From Streptomyces sp. LUP47B (lineage in GTDB: Bacteria; Actinomycetota; Actinomycetes; Streptomycetales; Streptomycetaceae), in the NCBI RefSeq assembly GCF_001746295.1, contig NZ_MJAH01000017.1, positions 149,590 through 197,885 on the forward strand: a stretch of 48,296 nucleotides of DNA, written 5' to 3'. Both the position numbers and the translations under genes were made by a program. Within the stretch, counting starts at the first letter, position 1; each line of letters starts with the position of its first letter. Shown here one piece after another: positions 15,565 through 22,857 of this stretch. The notes below the pieces were generated by a model, which had not been told where the DNA came from, did no database searches, and saw only the letters and a program-made list of their open reading frames with translations.

Positions 15565-16490
15565 GCGCCGCCGTACTCGAAGCGCCCGCCGCTCCGGCGC
15601 GCACACCGCGCGGCCTGGTCCGCACCGTCCTGCGTCTGCACCGCGGCGCCCTGTGGATCTGGCTCGCCTTCGTGACCGCCACCGCGGGCTTCCTGCTCTG
15701 GCTCCTGGGGCCCGGCGCCGAGGCCGCGCAGCGGAAGTTCGACGTCTACGGGTACGCCGCGCTGATCATGTACGACGGCCCCGCGACCGGGTACAACGAC
15801 CTCTTCTACTACCCGGACACCCTGCTCACCGTGGCCTCCTTCGCCGTCGCCCTGTTCGCCGGCGGCCCGCTGATCGCCCGCGAACTGGAGAGCGGCACCG
15901 CTCAGCTCGCCTGGACCCAGTCGGTCTCCCCGGCCCGCTGGCTCGCCACCGCGCTCGCCGTCCCCGCGGCCCTCATCGTCCTGGGCTCCACCCTGCTGAC
16001 CGTGCTGTACCACCAGCTGTGGTCCAGCCGCAGCGAGCTGCTCATCGCCGGCATCGGTCCCCGCTCCCTCTACTTCTCCCTCGGCCCGGCCACCGTCGCC
16101 GCACCCCTGCTCGGTCTGGCCCTCGGCGCCCTGATCGGCCTCACCGTCCGCCGCACCCTGCCCGCCCTCGCCTTCAGCGGGTTCGCGTACTTCCTGGTCT
16201 ACGCCTTCCGCGGCAATCACTGGCCCTTCCAGGGCCGCTACCAGCAGCCCGAGCTCAGCTCGCGCAGCCGGGCGTTCACCTCCGCAGGCCGCGAGATCCG
16301 TGACCCGGGCTGCTACGACGACAAGGCCTGCCTCGCCAAGCACGACGTCGTCCGCTTCACCCGCGAGTACCTGCCGTCCTCCGACTACTGGCCCCGCCAG
16401 CTCCTTGAGACCGGTGTCCTGCTCGCCCTCACCGCCGTGGCCGTCGCCCTCGCGTTCGGCATCCTGCGCAGGCGGACAGCCATCGGATGA
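15561..16490 (+). CDS. ABC-2 type transporter permease
   Basis: A 309-residue membrane protein starting at ATG 15561. Six hydrophobic segments are visible: about 31-52, 90-110, 133-155, 172-195, 198-215 and 285-303, with an extracytoplasmic loop between the last two that contains two Cys (DPGCYDDKACLAKHD). The RELESGTAQLAWTQSVSP stretch after helix 2 is characteristic of this permease family. It is the membrane partner of the overlapping ATPase gene. A decayed fragment of a similar permease lies about 220 bp downstream, suggesting that the module was once duplicated. Confidence 0.88.
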   Translation: MSAAVLEAPAAPARTPRGLVRTVLRLHRGALWIWLAFVTATAGFLLWLLGPGAEAAQRKFDVYGYAALIMYDGPATGYNDLFYYPDTLLTVASFAVALFAGGPLIARELESGTAQLAWTQSVSPARWLATALAVPAALIVLGSTLLTVLYHQLWSSRSELLIAGIGPRSLYFSLGPATVAAPLLGLALGALIGLTVRRTLPALAFSGFAYFLVYAFRGNHWPFQGRYQQPELSSRSRAFTSAGREIRDPGCYDDKACLAKHDVVRFTREYLPSSDYWPRQLLETGVLLALTAVAVALAFGILRRRTAIG

Positions 16491-16706
16491 GTACGGCGTC
16501 CTCGCCACCGTCGGCCGCCTGCTCCGACTGACCGGGGCCACCGCCGACTCGGCCCACGCATCCCCGGCCGCCTCCCCCGACGACGGCCCGGGCCTGCGCG
16601 GCGTCGGGGCCTGGCGCGACTGCACCTGAGCCCGTGGGCTGGATCAGTACGTTCATGTACGACAGCCGCCGGCCCGGCCGTAGCGGCGTACGGCCCCCGC
16701 GCACCG

Positions 16707-16850
16707 GCGGTCGGCACGCTCGCCGCGCTCCCGCTACGACGCTCCCTGCCCGCCCTCGCGGTCACGGTCACCGTGAGGACCGTGCTCCACCGGTACGTCG
16801 AGCGGTACCGCACGGCTGCCACCCCCGTCCCTCGCCGCCGTACCGCCTGA
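16707..16850 (+). pseudogene. Remnant of an ABC-2 permease C-terminal region
   Basis: In one frame this reads AVGTLAALPLRRSLPALAVT, then VRTVLHRYVERYR and a short tail to TGA. The part RRSLPALAVT closely parallels RRTLPALAFS of the intact permease just upstream. There is no start codon, ribosome site or upstream membrane domain in frame, so it appears to be the broken end of a second permease. The rest of the roughly 640-bp gap between the permease and ppk (16491-17127) contains no gene that I can support. Confidence 0.5.
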
Positions 16851-16861
16851 GAACGCCCCCA

Positions 16862-16901
16862 GAACCGCACGTCCCCGGCAACGGGCCACGACGTGCGGTT
16901 C
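16862..16901. terminator. Long hairpin with GCAA tetraloop upstream of ppk
   Basis: Perfect 12-bp stem GAACCGCACGTC/GACGTGCGGTTC (16862-16873, 16890-16901) enclosing an inner CCCG-GCAA-CGGG hairpin with a GNRA-type loop. No T-tract follows. Probable terminator of the GntR-ABC operon, or a structured element in front of ppk. Confidence 0.55.
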
Positions 16902-17127
16902 AGGTGTGCGGACGCCCGGGGGCCGTCCTCCGATATCCCGAACGCCATGTCGCCGTAACCATTGGTTCAGACGGGCTTGCGACCCTCACCGAATGAAGCC
17001 CGCCGTGCCAGAGCCTTCGCCGCCGCCCGAGGGATCCGCGGGGAACGGGGACGCCCCGGTCGCCGTCGTGCTCCCGCTCGCAGCCTCCGACGCGCCCGTT
17101 TCGCTTCCGGCGCGGAAGAATGGGGCC

Positions 17128-19362
17128 ATGAGCCAGTCGAACAGCCAGGCAGAGGTCCAGCACGTGCAGCCCTCCGTGGGCTCCATAGCCGCGCACCGCC
17201 CGCACACCGTGTCGGCCACCGTCTCCGATCTGGAACCCGACCTCGACGCCGATCTCGACGCCTACGAGGAGATCCCGGTCGACGGGGCCGCCCAGCTCCC
17301 GCAGGGTCGTTTCCTCGACCGGGAGCGCAGCTGGCTCGCGTTCAACGAACGGGTCCTCGAACTCGCCGAGGACCCGAACACCCCCATGCTGGAGCGCGCG
17401 AACTTCCTCGCGATCTTCGCCAGCAACCTGGACGAGTTCTTCATGGTCCGGGTGGCCGGACTGAAGCGCCGTATCGCCACCGGCGTCGCCACCCGCTCCG
17501 CCTCCGGCCTCCAGCCGCGCGAGGTCCTGGAGATGATCTGGGCCCGCTCCCGCGAGCTGATGGCCCGGCACGCCGCCTGCTACCACGAGGACGTCGCCCC
17601 CGCCCTGGCCGAGGAGGGCATCCACCTGGTCCGCTGGAACGAACTCCAGGAGAAGGAGCAGGCCCGCCTCTTCACCCTGTTCCGGCACCAGATCTTCCCG
17701 GTCCTGACCCCCCTCGCGGTCGACCCGGCGCACCCCTTCCCGTACATCTCCGGCCTGTCGCTGAACCTGGCCGTGATCGTGCGCAACCCGGTCAACGCCA
17801 AGCGCCACTTCGCTCGGGTCAAGGTCCCGCCGCTGCTGTCCCGCTTCCTGGAGTCCTCCCCCGGCCGCTACGTCCCCATCGAGGACGTCATCGCGGCCCA
17901 CCTGGAGGAGCTGTTCCCGGGCATGGAGGTGCTGGAGCACCACACCTTCCGGGTCACCCGCAATGAGGACCTGGAGGTCGAGGAGGACGACGCCGAGAAC
18001 CTCCTCAAGGCCCTGGAGAAGGAGCTCATGCGGCGCCGCTTCGGCCCGCCGGTGCGCCTGGAGGTCGAGGAGTCCATCGACCGCGAGGTCCTGGACCTGC
18101 TGGTGCGCGAGCTGAAGATCTCCGAGGCGGAGGTCTACCCGTTGCCCGGCCCCCTCGACCTCACCGGCCTCTTCCGCATCGCGGGCCTCGACCGCCCCGA
18201 GCTGAAGTACCGCAAGTTCGTCGCCGGCGTGCACCGCGACCTGGCCGAGGTCGAGTCGGCGTCCTCGCCGGACATCTTCGCCGCCCTGCGTGCCCGGGAC
18301 GTGCTGCTGCACCACCCCTACGACTCCTTCTCGACGTCGGTGCAGGCCTTCCTCCAGCAGGCGGCCGAGGACGACGACGTCCTCGCCATCAAGCAGACCC
18401 TGTACCGCACTTCGGGCGACTCCCCGATCGTCGACGCCCTCATCGACGCCGCCGAGGCCGGCAAGCAGGTCCTCGTCCTGGTCGAGATCAAGGCCCGCTT
18501 CGACGAGCACGCCAACATCAAGTGGGCGCGCAAGCTGGAGGAGGCGGGCTGCCATGTCGTCTACGGCCTGGTCGGTCTGAAGACCCACTGCAAGCTGTCC
18601 CTGGTGGTCCGTCAGGAGGGCGACACGCTGCGGCGGTACAGCCACGTCGGCACCGGCAACTACCACCCGAAGACCGCGCGCCTCTACGAGGACCTGGGCC
18701 TGCTCACCGCCGACCCGCAGGTGGGCGCGGACCTCTCCGACCTCTTCAACCGCCTGTCCGGCTACTCCCGTCGCGAGACCTACCGCCGCCTCCTCGTGGC
18801 GCCCAAGTCCCTTCGCGACGGCCTGATTTCCCGCGTGAACAAGGAAGTCCAGCACCACCGCGCAGGGCGTCCCGCCTTCATCCGCATCAAGGTCAACTCC
18901 ATGGTGGACGAGGCGCTCATCGACTCGCTCTACCGCGCCTCCCAGGCGGGTGTCCCGGTCGACGTCTGGGTGCGCGGCATCTGCGCGATCCGCCCCGGCG
19001 TCGCCGGCATGTCCGAGAACATCCGGGTCCGCTCGATCCTCGGCCGGTTCCTCGAACACTCCCGGGTGTTCGGCTTCGGCAACGGCGGCGAACCCGAGAT
19101 GTGGATCGGCAGCGCCGACATGATGCACCGCAACCTCGACCGCCGGATAGAGGCCCTGGTCCGGGTCACCGACCCGGCCCACCGGGCGGCCCTCAACCGG
19201 CTGCTGGAGACCGGCATGTCCGACACCACCGCGTCCTGGCATCTCGGCCCGGACGGCGAGTGGACCCGGCACGCCATGGATGCGGACGGCCAGCCCCTGC
19301 GCAACGTCCAGGAGATGCTCATAGACGCCCGGAGGCGCCGGCGTGGCACAGCAACACCTTGA
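17128..19362 (+). CDS. ppk: Polyphosphate kinase 1
   Basis: A 744-residue PPK1, which reversibly polymerises the ATP gamma-phosphate into polyphosphate. Domains in order: N domain from LPQGRFLDRERSWLAFNERVLELAED, the head domain (PHPFPYISGLSLNLAV-like segment, FARVKVPP), then two PLD-like catalytic domains. Catalytic His487 lies in LKTHCKL and His667 in MMHRNLDRR. I chose ATG 17128 (MSQSNSQAEVQ), which matches family length and N-termini; ATG 16993 would add 45 low-complexity residues. The stop lies 20 nt inside the following CHAD gene, so the two are coupled. In Streptomyces, ppk is a known PhoP-regulon gene; I could not place a clear PHO box upstream here. Confidence 0.96.
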   Translation: MSQSNSQAEVQHVQPSVGSIAAHRPHTVSATVSDLEPDLDADLDAYEEIPVDGAAQLPQGRFLDRERSWLAFNERVLELAEDPNTPMLERANFLAIFASNLDEFFMVRVAGLKRRIATGVATRSASGLQPREVLEMIWARSRELMARHAACYHEDVAPALAEEGIHLVRWNELQEKEQARLFTLFRHQIFPVLTPLAVDPAHPFPYISGLSLNLAVIVRNPVNAKRHFARVKVPPLLSRFLESSPGRYVPIEDVIAAHLEELFPGMEVLEHHTFRVTRNEDLEVEEDDAENLLKALEKELMRRRFGPPVRLEVEESIDREVLDLLVRELKISEAEVYPLPGPLDLTGLFRIAGLDRPELKYRKFVAGVHRDLAEVESASSPDIFAALRARDVLLHHPYDSFSTSVQAFLQQAAEDDDVLAIKQTLYRTSGDSPIVDALIDAAEAGKQVLVLVEIKARFDEHANIKWARKLEEAGCHVVYGLVGLKTHCKLSLVVRQEGDTLRRYSHVGTGNYHPKTARLYEDLGLLTADPQVGADLSDLFNRLSGYSRRETYRRLLVAPKSLRDGLISRVNKEVQHHRAGRPAFIRIKVNSMVDEALIDSLYRASQAGVPVDVWVRGICAIRPGVAGMSENIRVRSILGRFLEHSRVFGFGNGGEPEMWIGSADMMHRNLDRRIEALVRVTDPAHRAALNRLLETGMSDTTASWHLGPDGEWTRHAMDADGQPLRNVQEMLIDARRRRRGTATP

Positions 19363-20410
19363 ACCGACGGAGCCCCTGGCCGGGCACATCGGGCCGTCCC
19401 CCACCGGGGACGCCCTCGCGGACTATCTGCGATCCCAGGCCACGGAGTTCCTCCGCGCCCTGCGCCAGCACCGGGAGTCCGGCGGTGCCTCGGCGGCGGG
19501 CGCGGAGGACCCCGTCGACGCGGCCCGGGCCCTGCGCCGCTCGGTCCGCCGCATCAGCGCCAGCCTCCACACCTTCCGCCCCCTTCTCGACGCCGACTGG
19601 TCGGAGGCCCTGCGCCCGGAACTGGCCTGGTTGTCAGGGACCTTGGGCATGGAGCACGCGTACGAGTCCCGGCTGGAACGGCTGTTGCTGGCCCTGCACA
19701 GGCTGTCGGGCGCGGTGTTTCCCCCGCAGACGGCGGCTGCGGCCGTGGGTGCCGCTTCACCTGCCGCGGCCGTGCCCACCCCGGACCGCGCCAACCTGAC
19801 CGTGGGTGCCGCGAAAGCAGGCGCCCTCCTCGACCGCCAGCTCACCCTCGCCCGTACCCGGGCCCACAGCACCGCCCTCCAGGCCCTCGGCTCGTCCCGC
19901 TTCCACGCGGTCGCGGACAACATCGCCGTACTGGCGAGCGAGGTTCCGCTGACGAAAACGGCCGTCACCACCGACCTCCACCCCATGGCCACCGCGGCCC
20001 AGGAACGCCTCGACGACGCGGTGACCGCCCTCCCCCTGGTCACCGCGGGCCATCCCTACAACGCCGAGGCCCTCATCCACGGACTGTCCCCTGACCCCTC
20101 CCCCCACCCCCAGGACGCCCCCTGGCACCAGGTCCGTCTCCTCCTTCGCCTGCACAGGTACGCGAGGGAGGTGGTCTGCGGCACCAACCCCGCGGTGGAG
20201 CTACGGCTCCTGACGGCAGGTCAGGCCCTGGACCGCCACCGGGACGCCTCGGAGGCCGCCGCCGCGGCCGCCGCGGCGGCCCGCACCCCCCGCATCGCGC
20301 CGGCCACCGCCTACGCCCTCGGCGTGCTGCACGCCGATCAGCGCCACGAGGTGGAGGCGGCCAGGTTCGCGTTCCAGCAGTGCTGGCAGAAGCAGGCCGT
20401 CAGCACCTGA
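19343..20410 (+). CDS. CHAD-domain protein (polyphosphate-binding)
   Basis: A 355-residue all-helical protein with the CHAD pattern: conserved basic helices such as VDAARALRRSVRRISASLHTFRPLLD (about residues 57-82), then LAWLSGTLGMEHAYESRLERLL, and a C-terminal half with LLLRLHRYAREV. The spaced Arg/Lys/His residues line the groove that binds polyphosphate in characterised CHAD proteins, where they target polyP granules. The central part (about 125-160) has an Ala-rich linker. It overlaps ppk by 20 nt, which fits a polyP-associated function. GTG start. No CYTH domain is attached. Confidence 0.9.
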   Translation: MAQQHLEPTEPLAGHIGPSPTGDALADYLRSQATEFLRALRQHRESGGASAAGAEDPVDAARALRRSVRRISASLHTFRPLLDADWSEALRPELAWLSGTLGMEHAYESRLERLLLALHRLSGAVFPPQTAAAAVGAASPAAAVPTPDRANLTVGAAKAGALLDRQLTLARTRAHSTALQALGSSRFHAVADNIAVLASEVPLTKTAVTTDLHPMATAAQERLDDAVTALPLVTAGHPYNAEALIHGLSPDPSPHPQDAPWHQVRLLLRLHRYAREVVCGTNPAVELRLLTAGQALDRHRDASEAAAAAAAAARTPRIAPATAYALGVLHADQRHEVEAARFAFQQCWQKQAVST

Positions 20411-20427
20411 AGGAGGCAGCGACTCCA

Positions 20428-20853
20428 GTGACCGACACCCCGCAAACCCCCGTCCAGGCGGCCGGCTGTGTGCTGTGGCGCCGCTCCCCGATCGACGGGG
20501 AGCTGGAGATCTGCCTGGTCCACAGGCCGAAATACGATGACTGGTCGCACCCCAAGGGCAAGCTGAAGCGCGGCGAGGACGCCGTCGCCGGCGCGCTGCG
20601 CGAGGTGGAGGAGGAGACCGGGTACCGGGCCGCACCCGGCGCCCGGCTCTCCACCACGAAGTACTACGCCAACGGCCGCCCCAAGCAGGTCCGTTACTGG
20701 GCGGCCGAGGCCACCACCGGCGCCTTCACCCCGAACGACGAGGTCGACCGCATCCTCTGGCTCCCCCCGACGGCCGCGCGGAACCGGCTGACCCAGCCCC
20801 GGGACAGGACACTCGTCGACGAGCTCCTGGTGCGGGTACTGGAACACAGGTAG
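20428..20853 (+). CDS. NUDIX hydrolase (MutT-like)
   Basis: A 141-residue pyrophosphohydrolase with a complete NUDIX box at residues 44-66: Gly44, REVEEETG with the metal-binding Glu residues, and a normal following hydrophobic strand. GTG 20428 is preceded by GAAGGAGG. It lies 17 nt after the CHAD gene, making a ppk-CHAD-NUDIX operon. It resembles the NUDIX half of mycobacterial MutT1 but lacks that enzyme's C-terminal histidine-phosphatase domain. Substrates could be 8-oxo-GTP, diadenosine polyphosphates or inositol/poly-phosphates; the context favours a phosphate-related compound, which is inference. Confidence 0.9.
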   Translation: MTDTPQTPVQAAGCVLWRRSPIDGELEICLVHRPKYDDWSHPKGKLKRGEDAVAGALREVEEETGYRAAPGARLSTTKYYANGRPKQVRYWAAEATTGAFTPNDEVDRILWLPPTAARNRLTQPRDRTLVDELLVRVLEHR

Positions 20854-20875
20854 GGCCCTGGGCGAGGAGCCGCTG

Positions 20876-21067
20876 TCAGACCGGCGCGTGCCCCTCCGCG
20901 TCCGCCCGCGCCTGGCTGCGGGCTCTGCGCGCCGGTCCGCGCCAGCCGCAGGTGCACCGGGCCAGACAGAAGCGGCCTTGTTCGACCATCTGCGTGTGGT
21001 GGGCCGGTCGGTCGGAGGGGGGTGGGGGGATCCTGTCCTGCTGCGCCACGCCGACAACGTTACCCAC
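20876..21067 (-). CDS. Small protein with C-x-C-GW-x-G motif (63 aa)
   Basis: A minus-strand frame ending just after the NUDIX gene. Its second half, RFCLARCTCGWRGPARRARS followed by QARADAEGHA, looks like a half zinc-ribbon plus a basic helix and resembles small conserved actinomycete proteins that I remember with a CxCGWxGPxR core. GTG 21067 lacks a good ribosome site; an ATG at 20989 (MVEQGRF) would give a 37-residue product that keeps the motif. It is oriented against the flanking genes. Coding status moderately likely, function unknown. Confidence 0.5.
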   Translation of the reverse strand: MGNVVGVAQQDRIPPPPSDRPAHHTQMVEQGRFCLARCTCGWRGPARRARSQARADAEGHAPV

Positions 21068-21096
21068 CGCGGGTAAAGGCCACGTATGCGCGTGAC

Positions 21097-21137
21097 GACC
21101 CCCTGCTGCCCGTCGTTAGTCGAAGCGACAGGGGGTC
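21097..21137 (+). promoter_or_regulatory. Inverted repeat upstream of the lipoprotein gene
   Basis: GACCCCCTG (21097-21105) pairs perfectly with CAGGGGGTC (21129-21137); within the loop GTCG and CGAC can pair as well. It ends 33 bp before the lipoprotein start, so it could form in the leader RNA or act as an operator. Confidence 0.45.
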
Positions 21138-21170
21138 CTTCACGGACGTATCGGCTGGGGGTACGCGGCG

Positions 21171-22007
21171 ATGACGGAGCGGCAGCACAGGCAGGCCGGC
21201 GGGTCGGTCGTCGTCGCGGCGGTGCTCATCGCCTGCGCCTGCGCCACCAGTTGCTCGGGCAGCGGCGCCACGCTCGACGACGCGCGCGCGGCCGACGCGG
21301 TCGGGACGCTGCGCCGGGCCGCCGACGCCCTGGTGGACGCGGGGAGTTCGAAGGCGAGCACCTCGATGGAGATGGCCACCGGCGGCACCCGGGTCACCAT
21401 CCGCGGCGAGGGCGTGTACGACTACCGCGGGCGGCTCGGCCGGCTGAAGGTGCTGCTGCCGCAGGACCCGGCCGGCACCAGCGAGCACCTGCCGATCACC
21501 GAACTCCTCGCCCCCGGTGCCCTGTTCATGAAGAACCGGGGCGCGGGTGTGCCCGCCGACAAGTGGGTGCGCGTCGACACCGCGACCCTCTCCGACGGCA
21601 ACCTCGTCACCGGCGGGGCCACCGATCCGTTCGCCGCCGCCGAGGTGCTGCGCGGGACCATGACGGCGACGTACGTCGGCACGACCGAGCTCGCGGGGAC
21701 CGAGGTGCGGCACTACCGGGGTACGGCGGACCTCGCCGCCGCGGCGAAGAGCGCCTCCGACGCCAACAAGGGTGTCCTGGCAGCGGCGGCGAAAGGGTTC
21801 GCCACGGCCGCGGTGCCCTTCGACGTCTACCTCGACGACCAGGGCCGCATCCGCAAGATCCGGCACCGCTTCAGCTTCACCAACGGACAGCGGCAGGGCA
21901 CCGTCGCGGTCGCCTCGACGACCCTGCTGTACGACTTCGGGATCGCCACGGACGTACGTCTGCCGGCCGCCCGGGACATCTACGCCGGTGAGATCGCCGA
22001 GGGCTGA
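21171..22007 (+). CDS. Secreted lipoprotein, LolA/LprG-like fold candidate
   Basis: A 278-residue protein with a lipoprotein signal: basic start, hydrophobic stretch (VVVAAVLIACACA) and a Cys in ATSC-SGSG at about residue 28, followed by a disordered Ser/Gly segment. The mature domain has alternating strands (STSMEMATGGTRVTIRGEGVYDY, then DKWVRVD, GTEVRHYRGTADL, PFDVYLDDQGRIRKIRHRF) of the kind seen in LppX/LprG/LolA-type carriers and in many streptomycete lipoproteins of unknown role. ATG 21171 follows a GGGGG. Anchored outside the membrane; substrate unknown. Confidence 0.83.
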   Translation: MTERQHRQAGGSVVVAAVLIACACATSCSGSGATLDDARAADAVGTLRRAADALVDAGSSKASTSMEMATGGTRVTIRGEGVYDYRGRLGRLKVLLPQDPAGTSEHLPITELLAPGALFMKNRGAGVPADKWVRVDTATLSDGNLVTGGATDPFAAAEVLRGTMTATYVGTTELAGTEVRHYRGTADLAAAAKSASDANKGVLAAAAKGFATAAVPFDVYLDDQGRIRKIRHRFSFTNGQRQGTVAVASTTLLYDFGIATDVRLPAARDIYAGEIAEG

Positions 22008-22015
22008 GCGGTCGT

Positions 22016-22040
22016 GACGGGCGTCAAGAACTAGCCCGTC
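22016..22040 (+). terminator. Hairpin after the lipoprotein gene
   Basis: GACGGGC (22016-22022) and GCCCGTC (22034-22040), perfect 7-bp stem with an 11-nt loop, beginning 8 nt after the stop codon. Confidence 0.55.
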
Positions 22041-22105
22041 CGTGCCATGCGCGGTGTGTGTGCCGCTCCCTACTCTAGGAAGTCGGTAACGGCAGAGAAG
22101 AGGTG

Positions 22106-22282
22106 ATGCGCGTGGCTCCGGTCGGCGGTACGGCGGTGCAGGACCACGTGGCCCTCGCCGAGATCGAACTGTGCGGAGAGCTGATCATCGCGGCGTCGGC
22201 CGCGGACGACCGGCTCAGCCTGGAGAGCATCGACGAGGTGCTGAAAGTGGCCGAAGAACGCGCGAGCGCCCCCGGCGAGTGA
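22106..22282 (+). CDS. Small conserved-looking protein (58 aa), function unknown
   Basis: The frame from ATG 22106 reads MRVAPVGGTAVQDHVALAE, then a helix IELCGELIIAASAA and a second helix ESIDEVLKVAEERA. A GAGAAGAGG ribosome site precedes it, and the codon bias matches real genes. It is acidic and probably a two-helix cytoplasmic protein. I recall near-identical short hypothetical proteins in other Streptomyces at this position, to be checked. Its TGA lies exactly in the loop of the terminator hairpin. No function can be assigned. Confidence 0.75.
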   Translation: MRVAPVGGTAVQDHVALAEIELCGELIIAASAADDRLSLESIDEVLKVAEERASAPGE

Positions 22283-22293
22283 GCCGGGGGCGC
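22266..22293. terminator. Strong hairpin at the end of the 58-aa gene
   Basis: Perfect 11-bp stem GCGCCCCCGGC/GCCGGGGGCGC with loop GAGTGA that contains the stop codon. Located between convergent genes, so it can serve both the small gene and csoR. Confidence 0.75.
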
Positions 22294-22318
22294 CCGTCCC
22301 GTCGTGGGGAGGGCCGGA

Positions 22319-22657
22319 TCAGGTCCGCAGCAGCCGGCCGATGGCCTTCGTCGCCTCCTCGACCTTCGCGTCGATCTCGGCGCCACCCTTGACGGCAGCG
22401 TCCGCGACGCAGTGCCGCAGGTGTTCCTCCAGGAGCTGCAGGGCGAAGGACTGCAGGGCCTTGGTGGAGGCCGACACCTGCGTGAGTATGTCGATGCAGT
22501 AGACGTCCTCGTCGACCATCCGCTGCAGGCCCCGGATCTGGCCCTCGATCCGGCGCAGTCGCTTGAGGTGCTCGTCCTTCTGCTTGTGGTAGCCGTGCGT
22601 GACGTTTTCGGCCACTGGCTCGGAGGGCGCCGTGGCGCCGGTGTCGGTGGTCGTCAT
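22319..22657 (-). CDS. csoR: CsoR-family Cu(I)-sensing transcriptional repressor
   Basis: A 112-residue DUF156 protein: three helices forming a dimer/tetramer, without a classical HTH. Ligands Cys54, His79 and Cys83 show exactly the 25- and 4-residue spacing of the Cu(I) site Cys36-His61-Cys65 of M. tuberculosis CsoR, so it should sense copper rather than formaldehyde. The N-terminal extension (about 20 residues) is variable. ATG 22657 follows GTGGAGGACGCG; an in-frame ATG at 22681 is possible but less well placed. An operator-like palindrome lies 28 bp upstream. No copper pump or chaperone gene is adjacent, so its targets, apart from itself, are elsewhere. Confidence 0.9.
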   Translation of the reverse strand: MTTTDTGATAPSEPVAENVTHGYHKQKDEHLKRLRRIEGQIRGLQRMVDEDVYCIDILTQVSASTKALQSFALQLLEEHLRHCVADAAVKGGAEIDAKVEEATKAIGRLLRT

Positions 22658-22684
22658 CGCGTCCTCCACAACAAGGGGCATTCC

Positions 22685-22703
22685 TATACCCCTCCTGGGT
22701 ATA
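22685..22703. promoter_or_regulatory. CsoR operator-like palindrome
   Basis: TATACCC-ctcct-GGGTATA: two perfect 7-bp arms matching the G-tract/AT pattern of CsoR operators. A half-site-like CCCGGGTATAGGG follows at 22718-22730. The position just upstream of csoR suggests autorepression. Confidence 0.75.
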
Positions 22704-22758
22704 TCGTACCGAAGTTTCCCGGGTATAGGGCCTGCGGACGGCCCCCGTGCCAACCACT

Positions 22759-22844
22759 GTGCATCATGGGCGACACTGGGGGACGGCCCATTAGCCGTGG
22801 CCGGATGATGCACCTAGCATCAGCCTGACCGAAACCGATGCACC
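22759..22844 (+). promoter_or_regulatory. Cluster of TGATGC/GCATCA motifs upstream of the DUF47-pit operon
   Basis: GTGCATCAT (22759-22767) is the exact reverse complement of ATGATGCAC (22805-22813). The latter also pairs locally as TGATGC-accta-GCATCA (22806-22822), and another GATGCACC follows about 15 bp later. This repeated motif just upstream of the GTG of the PhoU-like gene suggests a transcription-factor site. Confidence 0.45.
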
Positions 22845-22857
22845 CCGAGGACCCCTT

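Noticed and set aside
16930..17000. PHO box before ppk around GGTTCAGACGG
   Set aside because: Only one 11-bp unit resembles the consensus; following units do not match, unlike the clear array before pstS.
16900..19404. 834-codon minus-strand frame opposite ppk
   Set aside because: Shadow of ppk; the plus frame has full PPK1 motifs.
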